Assembly: GCF_002979655.1 (NCBI RefSeq)
Contig: NZ_PCPG01000003.1
Span: 186,001-250,000 of the forward strand
Length of the DNA stretch: 64,000 nucleotides
Origin: Microbacterium sp. MYb45
GTDB lineage: Bacteria; Actinomycetota; Actinomycetes; Actinomycetales; Microbacteriaceae
Direction of reading: 5' to 3'
The position numbers were made by a program, and so were the translations under genes. A model generated the notes under the pieces. The model saw nothing but the letters and a program-made list of their open reading frames with translations, was not told where the DNA came from and did not search any database. This document shows positions 25,401 through 32,950 of the stretch, one piece after another (the first letter of the stretch is position 1; every line of letters starts with the position of its first letter).

Positions 25401-26703
25401 GATCCGCATCACCTCGGCGGGCGCGGCGACACTGTCCGTGACGAGTGGCGGTGCCCAGGTGCCGTTCGCGACGCTCGACCTCTCGCGGGCCGCGCGCGTC
25501 TCGGCGAACGGTGCCGTCACCTACACCGCGGCTCCGGCATCGCTCACCGCGGCCGGACGCGATCGGGTGCTGTCGGGGTACTCGACCGACCTGAACCCGG
25601 TCACGTTCACGATCGGCTCCGTCGCCGCGGCGCCTGCCGGGAACACGGGCACCGTGGCTGCGGCCGCCGTGAAGGCGAAGACGACCCTGCCCGCGGCGCC
25701 GCCGGCATCGGACGGCATCGACGTCGACGCGGAGAACCTCGCTGCGCTCGAGTCCGGGCAGTCGGCCACGATCACCGCATCCGGATTCCAGCCGAACGAA
25801 GAGGGCATCAAGGTGGTCGTGTACTCGACCCCGGTGCTTCTCGACACGGTGACCGCGGATGCCGCGGGCGTCGCGACTTGGTCGGGCACGCTGCCCGCCA
25901 GCCTCGAAGACGGCGCGCACACGCTCACCCTGCAGGGCTCGGTCGACCGTGGTCTGGCATTCACGCTCACCCGCGCGAAGACGGTGATCGGTGCGTGCAC
26001 GGTCGAGGGCGCCACGCTTCAGTGGGGCTACAAGGAGTCGTTCCGCACGTACATCGAGGGCATCGCCAAGGGCGGCTGGACCCTGACCGACGTCGAGTAC
26101 CGCTACCCGGACTACGTGTGGGAGAGCGGCACCGGGTCGTTCGACGACAAGACGCTCGCCGGTGTCATCACCTATGGCGGCAGCATCACCTTCACCGGCC
26201 ACGACGGCGCGCTGAACACGACGCTCGCGAACGCGCGGCTCGAACTCGCCGGCGACAAGGGCTACCTCGTCTTCGACGTGAGCGGCACCACGCAGGGTGG
26301 CGAGAGCGTCGACCAGAAGGCCGTCCGCCTCGCAGAGTTCGCCCTCGGTGATGCCGCGGTCGTCGACGGGAAGCTCTCGTTCGACGCCATCCCGACGACA
26401 CTCACCGAGGCGGGGGCGGCCGCGTTCGGCACCTACGCCGCCGGCGAGGCGCTCGACCCGGTGACCGCGGTCATCCCGGTCGACGCCGAGTGCGGCGTCG
26501 CGGTGGAGGAGGAGGCCGAGGTCGACTCCGAAGCCACCACCGCCGTCACCGCCGTGACCGAGCCCGCAGACGAAGACGGCGCCCCGGTGTGGCCGTGGAT
26601 CGTCGGCGGCCTGGTGGTCGTGGCGCTCGCGGCGACCGGCGGTGTGCTGATCGCCCGGCGCAACCGCAAGGACGAGACGGCCGAGACGACGACCGAGGTC
26701 TGA
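22453..26703 (+). CDS. htaA: Large HtaA-domain haem-binding surface protein
   Basis: A 1416-residue surface protein. It has a signal peptide (LLAAFVSFLLVAAGAVIVPPAHA). Four copies of a roughly 100-residue Ig-like module (from A-TVKTATAKDGLTVTA to EVIVWKQHTMPNADTIY) are interleaved with two copies of an FSPAIEVFLADG module. Residues about 160-215 hold 14 PGTD repeats. Near the C-terminus are two HtaA domains, starting GGSLRWAISSDFAKYV (about 904) and GATLQWGYKESFRTYI (about 1186). The end is a membrane helix (WPWIVGGLVVVALAATGGVL) with a basic tail. HtaA domains bind haem in Corynebacterium and pass it to HmuTUV, encoded divergently here. The start is GTG at 22453. Confidence 0.9.
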   Translation: MNATATASSASTRIRVLLAAFVSFLLVAAGAVIVPPAHAAGATVTATVASAATSGVSVQVQASGLPEVEGAYAALIVKGTESGLSGGGGYAAFVMPTVAGGASTFTLDAPAGSLDRTKSYEVLVWQKHSNPNETTIYGRGDVAISAGQWDAVFGPVPTDPGTDPGTDPGTDPGTDPGTDPGTDPGTDPGTDPGTDPGTDPGTDPGTDPGTDPGTDPGETPFSPAIEVFLADGATPATGTVLKAGDKVVVKGSGYDPAANVGGRGVPIPKDLPQGTYVVFGNFASAWQPSTGAASSTRSVGAQAWALSEGVLNQVPQQYQGAIRAQWVDIADDGTFQATLTLKDAAATPGSYGVYTYGAGGVTNAAQEQSIALTYSETAVASATVKTATAKDGLTVTASGSKLGAITGAYAALIEAGTEAEVTSGGGFLAMQYVRGITGGAFTVDLTAAADTLDRTKSYEVIVWKQHTMPNADTIYARGAVTISDAEWDALVDPTFSPAIEVFLADGTTPAGTAALKAGDKVVVKGSGYDPAANVGGRGVPIPKDLPQGTYVVFGNFASAWQPSTGAASSTRSVGAQVWALSEGVLNQVPSQYQGAIRAQWVDIADDGTFEATLTLKDAAATPGAYGIYTYAAGGVVNADQEQSVALNYGDTAGLTATVKAATAKDGLTVTAAASKLGDITGAYVALIEKGTEADVTAGGGFLAMQYVRGIIGGAFSVDLTAAADTLDRTKSYEVIVWKQHTMPNADTIYARATAPVSDEQWNAIFPEGPALGATVKTATAKDGLTVTAAASKLGDIAGAYAALIEKGTEADVTAGGGFLAMQYVTKITFGAFAVDLTTAAKNLDRTKSYEVIVWKQHTMPTADTIYVRGDVTITEAQWRTLFGEKPTDPKPPTTPTTPPASVPGGSLRWAISSDFAKYVTGGIAQGAISVSDGATRSGSQFQFGQTVGGDFDVKTGLGSVVYRGSVRFTGHHGVLDVTVSNPQIRITSAGAATLSVTSGGAQVPFATLDLSRAARVSANGAVTYTAAPASLTAAGRDRVLSGYSTDLNPVTFTIGSVAAAPAGNTGTVAAAAVKAKTTLPAAPPASDGIDVDAENLAALESGQSATITASGFQPNEEGIKVVVYSTPVLLDTVTADAAGVATWSGTLPASLEDGAHTLTLQGSVDRGLAFTLTRAKTVIGACTVEGATLQWGYKESFRTYIEGIAKGGWTLTDVEYRYPDYVWESGTGSFDDKTLAGVITYGGSITFTGHDGALNTTLANARLELAGDKGYLVFDVSGTTQGGESVDQKAVRLAEFALGDAAVVDGKLSFDAIPTTLTEAGAAAFGTYAAGEALDPVTAVIPVDAECGVAVEEEAEVDSEATTAVTAVTEPADEDGAPVWPWIVGGLVVVALAATGGVLIARRNRKDETAETTTEV
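22930..23097 (+). repeat. Tandem 12-base repeat, 14 copies (Pro-Gly-Thr-Asp)n
   Basis: Fourteen in-frame 12-base units, each a synonymous variant of CCGGGTACCGAT, encode a Pro-Gly-Thr-Asp stalk in the HtaA-type protein. Units differ only at third positions, so copy number can vary without a frameshift. Confidence 0.95.
23110..24720 (+). repeat. Two tandem ~820-base coding modules in the HtaA-type gene
   Basis: The stretch from FSPAIEVFLADG to the end of the following Ig-like module occurs twice in a row (about 23110-23930 and 23935-24720). Protein identity is near complete over long runs (for example VVVKGSGYDPAANVGGRGVP in both), and DNA identity is high, indicating recent internal duplication. 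Confidence 0.85.
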
Positions 26704-26723
26704 GTCGAGAGCCCCGGTACGGA

Positions 26724-26793
26724 TGTCGGGAGGAAGTACGGATGCAGGGAGCAATCGGCCTGATCGCTCCGGCATCCGTACTTCCTCCCGACA
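26724..26793. repeat. Perfect 22-base inverted repeat after the HtaA-type gene
   Basis: Arms at 26724-26745 and 26772-26793 are exact complements of 22 bases, with a 26-base loop. The left arm also repeats GTACGGATG found 19 bases earlier (26718-26726 and 26737-26745). It lies 21 bases after the stop codon and may act as a terminator, although no T-run follows. Confidence 0.8.
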
Positions 26794-26876
26794 AATGCTC
26801 GCCTCGCAGGGCCGGGACCGGCGCGACGCCCGCTGAACCGGTTCCCGCCATCCGCCGACGGTGGGACAATGGACGT

Positions 26877-27188
26877 ATGGCCCCCACCGACTCCCACCAG
26901 ACCGTCGAAGCGACCGTGCGCCGTGTGCCGCGGTACGGCGTGCTCATGGGCATCGGCGTCGTGCTGGGCATCATCGCCGCCGGCATCCTCACCTGGACGG
27001 GCAGCTTCGATGAGTCGCAGGCCCTCGACATCGTCTACCCGCCGGGGCAGGTCTTCGGCTTCCTGCTGCTGTGGACCGTGCCGATCGGCATCGCTCTGGG
27101 TGGCGTCACGGGCCTCGTGATGGAGCGCATCGCCCGTCGGCACGACCGCGTCGTGCAGGTCGACCGCGAGACCGTCGTCGAGGACTGA
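26877..27188 (+). CDS. Small two-helix membrane protein of unknown function
   Basis: A 103-residue membrane protein with two hydrophobic helices: YGVLMGIGVVLGIIAAGILT (about residues 20-39) and a second around FGFLLLWTVPIGIALGGVTG (about 60-80). Between them is a short acidic, probably external loop (GSFDESQALDIVYPPGQ), and the C-terminus is charged. I recognise no named family, though proteins of this design are commonly found near purM in Microbacteriaceae; that last point is from memory. The ATG at 26877 is the only sensible start. Confidence 0.75.
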   Translation: MAPTDSHQTVEATVRRVPRYGVLMGIGVVLGIIAAGILTWTGSFDESQALDIVYPPGQVFGFLLLWTVPIGIALGGVTGLVMERIARRHDRVVQVDRETVVED

Positions 27189-27191
27189 GAG

Positions 27192-27797
27192 CTACGCCAG
27201 CTCGGCGATCACGGGGCGGATGGCGGTGTCGAAGGCCACCACGTCGCGGCGCAGACCGTCGGTCACCGCGACCGTGAGGTCTCCGATCCACCAGATGCCG
27301 CGCTGCGACAGCGGCAGCACCTGCACGTTCAGCTCGAACGAGTGCGCGCGACGGCCGACCTCGCGCTCGAACTCCGCGATCGCGCTCGCATAGGCGCGGT
27401 AGGCGTCGCCCCCGGTGTGGCTCTTCATCGAGCTCACATACCGGTCGTGCGCGGCGTGCGCGTAGAGGAGAGCGGATGTCGCCTGCGGGGCGATGGCCGT
27501 GGCGAGCTCCTCCGCGCCGGTGGCGGGCAGGGCCACGAGGGTGTCGAACCCGTCGATGAGTTCGAGCGGCACGTCCGAGGGATGTGCGCGTGGTTCGACC
27601 GTCATGTCCCAGTAGCGCCGCCACTGCTCCTCCACCGCGGGCGAGGCATCGGTCGCGTCCGGCGCGCGCACGGCGAGATCGCGGAGGGCGGGAAGGTCCT
27701 CCGGCGCCCGGATCCCGAGCTGTTGGCGCAGCGCGAGCGCGACGAGCACCGGAACGCTCGCGTCTTCGCGGATGAGCCACTGCGGCTTGTCGGCCAT
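27192..27797 (-). CDS. Conserved hypothetical protein
   Basis: A soluble protein of 201 residues, mostly helical by appearance, with an N-terminal WLIREDASVPVLVALALRQQ and a C-terminal strand-rich section (SFELNVQVLPLSQRGIWWIG). No signal peptide, membrane segment or catalytic motif is visible. It is transcribed towards the small membrane-protein gene (stops 3 bases apart) and is divergent from purM. I cannot assign a function. Confidence 0.7.
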   Translation of the reverse strand: MADKPQWLIREDASVPVLVALALRQQLGIRAPEDLPALRDLAVRAPDATDASPAVEEQWRRYWDMTVEPRAHPSDVPLELIDGFDTLVALPATGAEELATAIAPQATSALLYAHAAHDRYVSSMKSHTGGDAYRAYASAIAEFEREVGRRAHSFELNVQVLPLSQRGIWWIGDLTVAVTDGLRRDVVAFDTAIRPVIAELA

Positions 27798-27883
27798 GGC
27801 CCCATCGTAGGCGGGGAGAGCGTCCGGATCCGAGGTCGTCTCTCGCGGAGAGTCGGACTGCCTGTGGGCGGTAGGCTGGGGGC

Positions 27884-28999
27884 GTGGCTGCCTCCCCCAC
27901 CAATCCCTATTCCGAAGCCGGCGTCGACACCGCTGCAGGTGATCTCGCCGTCGAGCTGATGAAGTCTTCCGTGCGCGCGACGCACGGCCCCGAAGTGCTC
28001 GGCGGTGTCGGCGGGTTCGCCGGCCTGTTCGACGCCAGCGCGCTGCGCGACTTCCGTCGCCCGCTGCTCGCGACCAGCACCGACGGCGTCGGCACGAAGG
28101 TCGCGATCGCGCAGGCCATCGACAAGCACGACACGATCGGGCAAGACCTGGTCGGCATGGTGGTCGACGACATCGTCGTGGTGGGCGCGAAGCCGCTCTT
28201 CATGACCGACTACATCGCCTGCGGCAAGGTCGTTCCCGAGCGCATCGCCGACATCGTGCGCGGCATCGCCGAAGCGTGCTCGGCCACCGGCACCGCGCTG
28301 GTCGGCGGCGAGACCGCGGAGCACCCCGGACTGCTCGGCCCGCGCGACTACGACGTCGCGGGTGCGGCCACCGGCGTGGTCGAGGCGGATGCCATCCTCG
28401 GCGCGGATCGTGTGCAGGACGGTGACGCCGTGATCGCGGTCGCCTCCAGCGGACTGCACTCCAACGGCTACTCGCTCGTCCGCCACATCGTCACGCGTGC
28501 CGGCATCGGCTACGGCGACAACGCCGCCGACTTCGGCACCACCTGGGGGGAGGCCCTCCTCGAGCCGACCCGCCTCTACACTCTTCCCCTGCTGCGTCTC
28601 ATCGAGCAGCTCGGTGGCGGTGTGCACTCGCTCAGTCACGTCACCGGCGGCGGCATCGCGGCGAACCTCGCGCGCGTGCTCCCGCAGGGCAGCTGGGCCG
28701 AGGTCGACCGCAGTAGCTGGTCACCGAGCCCCGTCTTCCGGGTGCTCAGCGACATCGCCGGCTCCACGCTCGAGTCCGCGGAGGGCACCTGGAACCTCGG
28801 CATCGGCTTCCTCGCCGTGGTGGCCGCAGACAAGAAAGATGCCGCGATCGCGGCGCTGAACGCCGAGGGCATGCCCTCGTGGCAGGTCGGGACCGTCGGC
28901 TTCGGCCCGCGTCCGGCCGGCGAATTCGAGCAGGGCGCCAAGGGCGTCGACGGTGGAGCAGTGCGCCTGGTCGGCGCCTACGCGGACGGAGCGAAGTAA
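27884..28999 (+). CDS. purM: AIR synthetase (purine step 5)
   Basis: Phosphoribosylformylglycinamidine cyclo-ligase, converting FGAM to AIR with ATP. Motifs include YSEAGVDTAAGDLAV at the start, LLATSTDGVGTKVAIA, DDIVVVGAKPLFMTDYIACG, and GGETAEHPGLL followed by SSGLHSNGYSLVR. The length of 371 residues is normal. The start is GTG at 27884. It is followed after 6 bases by purF on the same strand, so the two purine genes form an operon. Confidence 0.95.
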   Translation: MAASPTNPYSEAGVDTAAGDLAVELMKSSVRATHGPEVLGGVGGFAGLFDASALRDFRRPLLATSTDGVGTKVAIAQAIDKHDTIGQDLVGMVVDDIVVVGAKPLFMTDYIACGKVVPERIADIVRGIAEACSATGTALVGGETAEHPGLLGPRDYDVAGAATGVVEADAILGADRVQDGDAVIAVASSGLHSNGYSLVRHIVTRAGIGYGDNAADFGTTWGEALLEPTRLYTLPLLRLIEQLGGGVHSLSHVTGGGIAANLARVLPQGSWAEVDRSSWSPSPVFRVLSDIAGSTLESAEGTWNLGIGFLAVVAADKKDAAIAALNAEGMPSWQVGTVGFGPRPAGEFEQGAKGVDGGAVRLVGAYADGAK

Positions 29000-29005
29000 G
29001 AGCCC

Positions 29006-30478
29006 ATGTGCGGCATCGTCGGAATGGTGGGCTCTGCCCCGGTCAATCAGGACATCTACGACGCACTCCTGCTGCTGCAGCACCGCGGCCAGGATGCGAC
29101 GGGCATCGCCACCGCCGAGGCGAACGGCGTGATGCACAACGCCAAGGCGCAGGGCATGGTCCGCGAGGCGTTCCGCACCCGTGACATGCGGGCGCTGCTC
29201 GGCAACGTCGGCCTCGGCCACGTGCGCTACGCGACCAAGGGCACGGCATCGAACGAAGAGGAGATGCAGCCGTTCTACGTGAACGCGCCGTACGGCATCA
29301 TCCTCATCCACAACGGCAACCTCACGAACACGCGTGAGCTCACGGCCGACATGGCCAAGCGCGACCGCCGTCACCTCAACTCGTCGAGCGACACCGAGCT
29401 GTTGCTCAACGTGCTCGCCGGCGAGCTGCAGAACACGACGTCGACGGTCGACCTCGACGCCGAGCGGGTGTTCGAGGCCGTCGCCCGCACGCACGAGCGC
29501 ATCGAAGGCGCCTACGCCGTGATCGCCGTGATCGCCGGATACGGGCTGCTCGCATTCCGTGACCCGTTCGGCATCCGTCCGCTGATCCTGGGGCGTCGTC
29601 CCTCGACGGTCCCCGGTGCGGAGGGCAAGGACGAGTGGGTCGTCGCCAGCGAGTCGCTCGTGCTCGAGAACGGCGACTACGAGGTCGTCCGCGAGGTCGA
29701 GCCCGGCGAGGCTGTCTTCATCACCAACGACGGCGAGCTGTTCTCCCAGCAGTGCGCCACGGCCGCGACGCTCGCGCCCTGCGCCTTCGAGTACGTCTAC
29801 CTCGCGCGTCCCGACTCGGTCATGAACGGCATCTCGGTGTACGAGTCGCGTCTGCGCATGGGCGACCGTCTCGCCGACACGATCGCCAAGCACGTGCCGA
29901 TGGACAAGATCGACGTCGTCATGCCGATCCCCGACTCCTCGCGGCCCGCCGCGATGGAGGTCGCGCGCAAGCTCGGCATCGAGTACCGCGAGGGCTTCTA
30001 CAAGAACCGCTACGTCGGTCGCACCTTCATCATGCCGGGGCAGGCGGTGCGCAAGAAGAGCGTGCGCCAGAAGCTCAACGCGATGTCGACCGAGTTCCAG
30101 GGCAAGAACGTGCTGCTGATCGACGACTCGATCGTGCGGGGGACGACCTCCAAGGAGATCATCCAGATGGCGCGGGATGCCGGCGCCGCCTCGGTGACCT
30201 TCGCCTCCGCGGCTCCGCCGGTGCGGCATCCGCATGTCTACGGCATCAACATGCCCTCGCGTCACGAGCTCATCGCCCACGGGCGCACGATCCCCGAGAT
30301 CGCCACCGAACTCGGCTGCGATCACCTCGTCTACCAGGAGGTCGAAGACCTCAAGGCCGCGATCATCGAGGGCTCCGTCCTCACCGACCTCGACATGAGC
30401 TGCTTCGACGGCCGCTATGTGACGGGCACGGTCTCGGACGAATACCTCGCGTGGGTGGAGGGGTCACAGACCTCATGA
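29006..30478 (+). CDS. purF: Amidophosphoribosyltransferase (first step of purine synthesis)
   Basis: The committed enzyme of purine synthesis, which makes phosphoribosylamine from PRPP and glutamine. The protein begins MCGIVGMVGS, so the nucleophile Cys2 becomes N-terminal after Met removal and there is no propeptide. The glutaminase domain carries GLGHVRYATKGT and FYVNAPYGIILIHNGNL. The phosphoribosyltransferase site is VLLIDDSIVRGTTSKEI. At 490 residues the length is standard. It overlaps the following transporter gene by 4 bases. Confidence 0.96.
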   Translation: MCGIVGMVGSAPVNQDIYDALLLLQHRGQDATGIATAEANGVMHNAKAQGMVREAFRTRDMRALLGNVGLGHVRYATKGTASNEEEMQPFYVNAPYGIILIHNGNLTNTRELTADMAKRDRRHLNSSSDTELLLNVLAGELQNTTSTVDLDAERVFEAVARTHERIEGAYAVIAVIAGYGLLAFRDPFGIRPLILGRRPSTVPGAEGKDEWVVASESLVLENGDYEVVREVEPGEAVFITNDGELFSQQCATAATLAPCAFEYVYLARPDSVMNGISVYESRLRMGDRLADTIAKHVPMDKIDVVMPIPDSSRPAAMEVARKLGIEYREGFYKNRYVGRTFIMPGQAVRKKSVRQKLNAMSTEFQGKNVLLIDDSIVRGTTSKEIIQMARDAGAASVTFASAAPPVRHPHVYGINMPSRHELIAHGRTIPEIATELGCDHLVYQEVEDLKAAIIEGSVLTDLDMSCFDGRYVTGTVSDEYLAWVEGSQTS

Positions 30479-31788
30479 CGATGCCGAGTGCACGACCGTT
30501 GTGGCACGGTCGGGCTCTCGCTCTGGTGGGGATCGTCCTCGTGGCGTTCTCGCTGCGGTCGGCGGTCGCCTCCCTGTCGCCGGTGATCGATCATGTCGCC
30601 GCCGACTTCCCGGTGCCGACTGCGGTCGTCGGTCTGATCGGCGCCGCCCCGCCCGTGTGCTTCGCGCTCTTCGGGCTGCTGACCCCGCTGCTCGAGCGGC
30701 GATTCGGTCTGGAGCGGATGGCGGTCGCCGCGATCACGCTGATGGCGCTGGGCATGCTGCTGCGCGGGTTCGCGGTGGATTCGACGAGCCTGCTCGCAGC
30801 GACGGTGGTCGTGTTCGCGGGCGTCGGTTCGGGCAATGTGCTCCTGCCGCCGCTGGTGAAGAAGTACTTCCCGGATCGGCTCGGGATTGTGATGACGATC
30901 TACTCGACCACGTTGGCGGTGTCGACGTTCCTGCCCCCGCTGGCGGCCGTTCCGGTTGCCGACACCCTCGGCTGGCGGGTGTCGCTGGGGATGTGGGGCA
31001 TCGTCGCGGGGATCGCGCTCGTGCCGTGGGTCGCGCTGCTGCTCAAGAACGGGTCGCGCCGCGACGAGCCGGTGAAGACCGAGCTTCTCGTCCCCGACCC
31101 CACCGACGGAGTCGACGACTTCCAGGATGCGGTGGCGACCGCGACCGGCCCGATCTCCTCCCAGCCGGCGAACCGGCGTCACTTCGCTCGCCTGTGGCGA
31201 CTGCCGCTCGCCTGGGCGCTCGCGGTCGTCTTCGGCGCCTCGTCGACCATGGCCTATGTCTCGTTCGCCTGGATGCCGACCATGCTGGTCGACATCGGCG
31301 GGGTGACCCCGGCGACCGCCGGGTTCCTGCTGTCCCTGTTCGCGCTGATCGGCCTGCCCTGCTCCCTGCTGGTGCCGATCCTCGTCGTCCGCTTCCAGGC
31401 CACGCGCCCACTCTTCTTCGTCGCCGTCATCGGCGGTCTGGTGGGGCTCACCGGTCTCCTGCTGTTCCCGACGGTCGCGCTGCCGCTGTGGGTGAGCATC
31501 TTCGGGCTCACGGCCATCATGTTCCCGCTGAGCCTCGTGCTGCTGAGCATCCGTGCCCGCACCTCGGAGAGTGCCGTCGCGCTGAGCGGTTTCGTGCAGA
31601 GCATCGGCTACGCGATCGCCGCCACCTTCCCGCTGCTGATCGGGCTGCTCCACGAGACGACCGCCGGCTGGCAGATCCCGTTGCTCGTGATCGCCGGTGT
31701 GCTGATCGTCGCGATCCCCGCGGGCATCGTCGCCGGGCGGCGCCGCACGGTCGAGGACGAGTGGGAGCGCCGCCACGGACGCTGGTGA
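30475..31788 (+). CDS. CynX/NimT-type MFS transporter
   Basis: A 437-residue major-facilitator protein with about 12 membrane segments. The opening (VLVAFSLRSAVASLSPVIDH) and FAGVGSGNVLLPPLVKKYFP are the hallmarks of the CynX/NimT branch, which includes cyanate and nitroimidazole transporters. A cytoplasmic loop around residues 195-235 is long and acidic (DEPVKTELLVPDPTDGVDDF). ATG at 30475 overlaps the purF stop (ATGA), so it is translationally coupled to purine genes. A purine-related substrate is possible but unproven. Confidence 0.88.
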   Translation: MTMPSARPLWHGRALALVGIVLVAFSLRSAVASLSPVIDHVAADFPVPTAVVGLIGAAPPVCFALFGLLTPLLERRFGLERMAVAAITLMALGMLLRGFAVDSTSLLAATVVVFAGVGSGNVLLPPLVKKYFPDRLGIVMTIYSTTLAVSTFLPPLAAVPVADTLGWRVSLGMWGIVAGIALVPWVALLLKNGSRRDEPVKTELLVPDPTDGVDDFQDAVATATGPISSQPANRRHFARLWRLPLAWALAVVFGASSTMAYVSFAWMPTMLVDIGGVTPATAGFLLSLFALIGLPCSLLVPILVVRFQATRPLFFVAVIGGLVGLTGLLLFPTVALPLWVSIFGLTAIMFPLSLVLLSIRARTSESAVALSGFVQSIGYAIAATFPLLIGLLHETTAGWQIPLLVIAGVLIVAIPAGIVAGRRRTVEDEWERRHGRW

Positions 31789-31812
31789 CCTGCCGCCCTA
31801 TCCCGCCGAAGC

Positions 31813-32115
31813 TCAGGGGAGCGGGATGGAGTTCCCGTCGTAAGTGCCTTCAAGGTTGACAACTGCGATGCCTGCCGCGACGAGCGCCACGAGCACGACC
31901 GTGAGGATAACCATGGACACCACGAGGACGATCGCTTCCGTGCGGGGCGGCCGTCGCGTCAACCGGAAGATCACGAAGGCGAGCAGAGCGGCTTCCACGA
32001 GAAACGCCCACGGGGTGAACAGTGCGAGAACGCCTCCGCACACGGCGAGGGTGAGGATCCACCATCGGGAGGAGCCTTGCCCAAGTTGAGCAGATGTCGT
32101 GCGCTCGACTCTCAT
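31813..32115 (-). CDS. Small three-helix membrane protein, low-GC pair
   Basis: A 100-residue membrane protein with about three hydrophobic helices (WWILTLAVCGGVLALFTPWAF, then VEAALLAFVIFRL, then AIVLVVSMVILTVVLVALVA, positions about 18-90). No family recognised. Its ATG at 32115 overlaps the stop of the secreted protein gene by 4 bases (ATGA), so the two are made together. Codon use is less GC-biased than in the flanking genes, as in its partner. Confidence 0.72.
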   Translation of the reverse strand: MRVERTTSAQLGQGSSRWWILTLAVCGGVLALFTPWAFLVEAALLAFVIFRLTRRPPRTEAIVLVVSMVILTVVLVALVAAGIAVVNLEGTYDGNSIPLP

Positions 32116-32759
32116 ACCGTTCGAACGGTTGCGACATAAGCCGAGGGCTTGCCGCCGTTGGTCGTGATGAGGTGCTGCTTGTTGAAGGTGATCGGTGAGC
32201 CCTTGACGACAAAGCTCATGTGATGGATCACGCTGCACGTTCCCCGACCGCTACTGATGTAGCTCGAGCGGTTGACCGAGTCGGAGACACCGACCCCAGA
32301 ATGCCACCCGTCGCAGCTCAGAACCCGCGTCACGCTGGTCGACGTCGCTTCGTACTTGAACTCATTAGTAAACGTCTGGACCGGAATCCCGAGCATGTAC
32401 GCGGTCTGAGAGTCTTTGGCCATGTAGCCCCTCGTCGTAGTAGCCGTCAGCGCGTCCCCCTTGACGGCAGGGGTCGCAGGAACCGCTGTGATGGCCTCAG
32501 ATTCCGCACGCAGATCGAAGACTGAGTCTGGCTCAGTCGCCAGTGAGGAAAGAAGCGCGTGCTGATCAACCGCGCCTAGAGAGTCGAACTTCGCTTCGAG
32601 GGCAAGTGCCGTGGCGGTAGAGACGCCCAAAGACTCCGTGAAATCGGCGAACGAATCCTTTGGCAGCTCATCCGCCTGCGCGGGCGTAGCAGCCCCGAGC
32701 AGCCCCAGCAGAGCAGCTGCAGCAGCCGACCAGATACCAAGGTTCTTTCGAGAAAGCAT
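32112..32759 (-). CDS. Secreted protein of unknown function, low-GC pair
   Basis: A 215-residue exported protein. The signal peptide is IWSAAAAALLGLLGAATPAQA with cleavage after AQA. The mature region has a helical first part (ALALEAKFDSLGAVDQHALL), then a strand-rich C-terminal half with two cysteines (VLSCDGWHSGVG and GRGTCSVIHHMSF) likely to form a disulfide. I do not recognise the fold; the architecture would suit a small secreted effector or bacteriocin-like protein with its partner membrane protein, but this is speculation. The start ATG at 32759 is chosen over 32771 because GGAGGT lies between them. Confidence 0.75.
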   Translation of the reverse strand: MLSRKNLGIWSAAAAALLGLLGAATPAQADELPKDSFADFTESLGVSTATALALEAKFDSLGAVDQHALLSSLATEPDSVFDLRAESEAITAVPATPAVKGDALTATTTRGYMAKDSQTAYMLGIPVQTFTNEFKYEATSTSVTRVLSCDGWHSGVGVSDSVNRSSYISSGRGTCSVIHHMSFVVKGSPITFNKQHLITTNGGKPSAYVATVRTV

Positions 32760-32800
32760 CGTTACCTCCATTTGTGAACGAAACCCGCGTCACAATAAAT

Positions 32801-32812
32801 GTAACATGTTAC
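32801..32812. promoter_or_regulatory. Perfect palindrome upstream of the secreted-protein gene
   Basis: GTAACATGTTAC is a perfect 12-base palindrome 42 bases upstream of the secreted-protein start. It sits in an AT-rich stretch (CACAATAAATGTAACATG) likely to be the promoter. It may be an operator; no regulator is encoded next to it. Confidence 0.5.
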
Positions 32813-32950
32813 TGGCTCTAGGACGGTTCGTGGTGGCTCTCGGCGCGAACGCTTCGAGTGCAGGAATGAAGTTCCGTAGCGTGGGGGCGATCCCCGAGGC
32901 TGACTGTGCGCTTCAAGCGGCCGCGGTCGTCGACAGCCTGGTTGTTCGCC

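Noticed and set aside
22477-26775. A 1432-codon open frame on the minus strand opposite the HtaA-type gene
   Set aside because: It is Arg/His/Gly-rich with no domain or start signal and mirrors the plus-strand gene, whose protein has a signal peptide, repeats and known domains. Long antisense frames are common in high-GC DNA.
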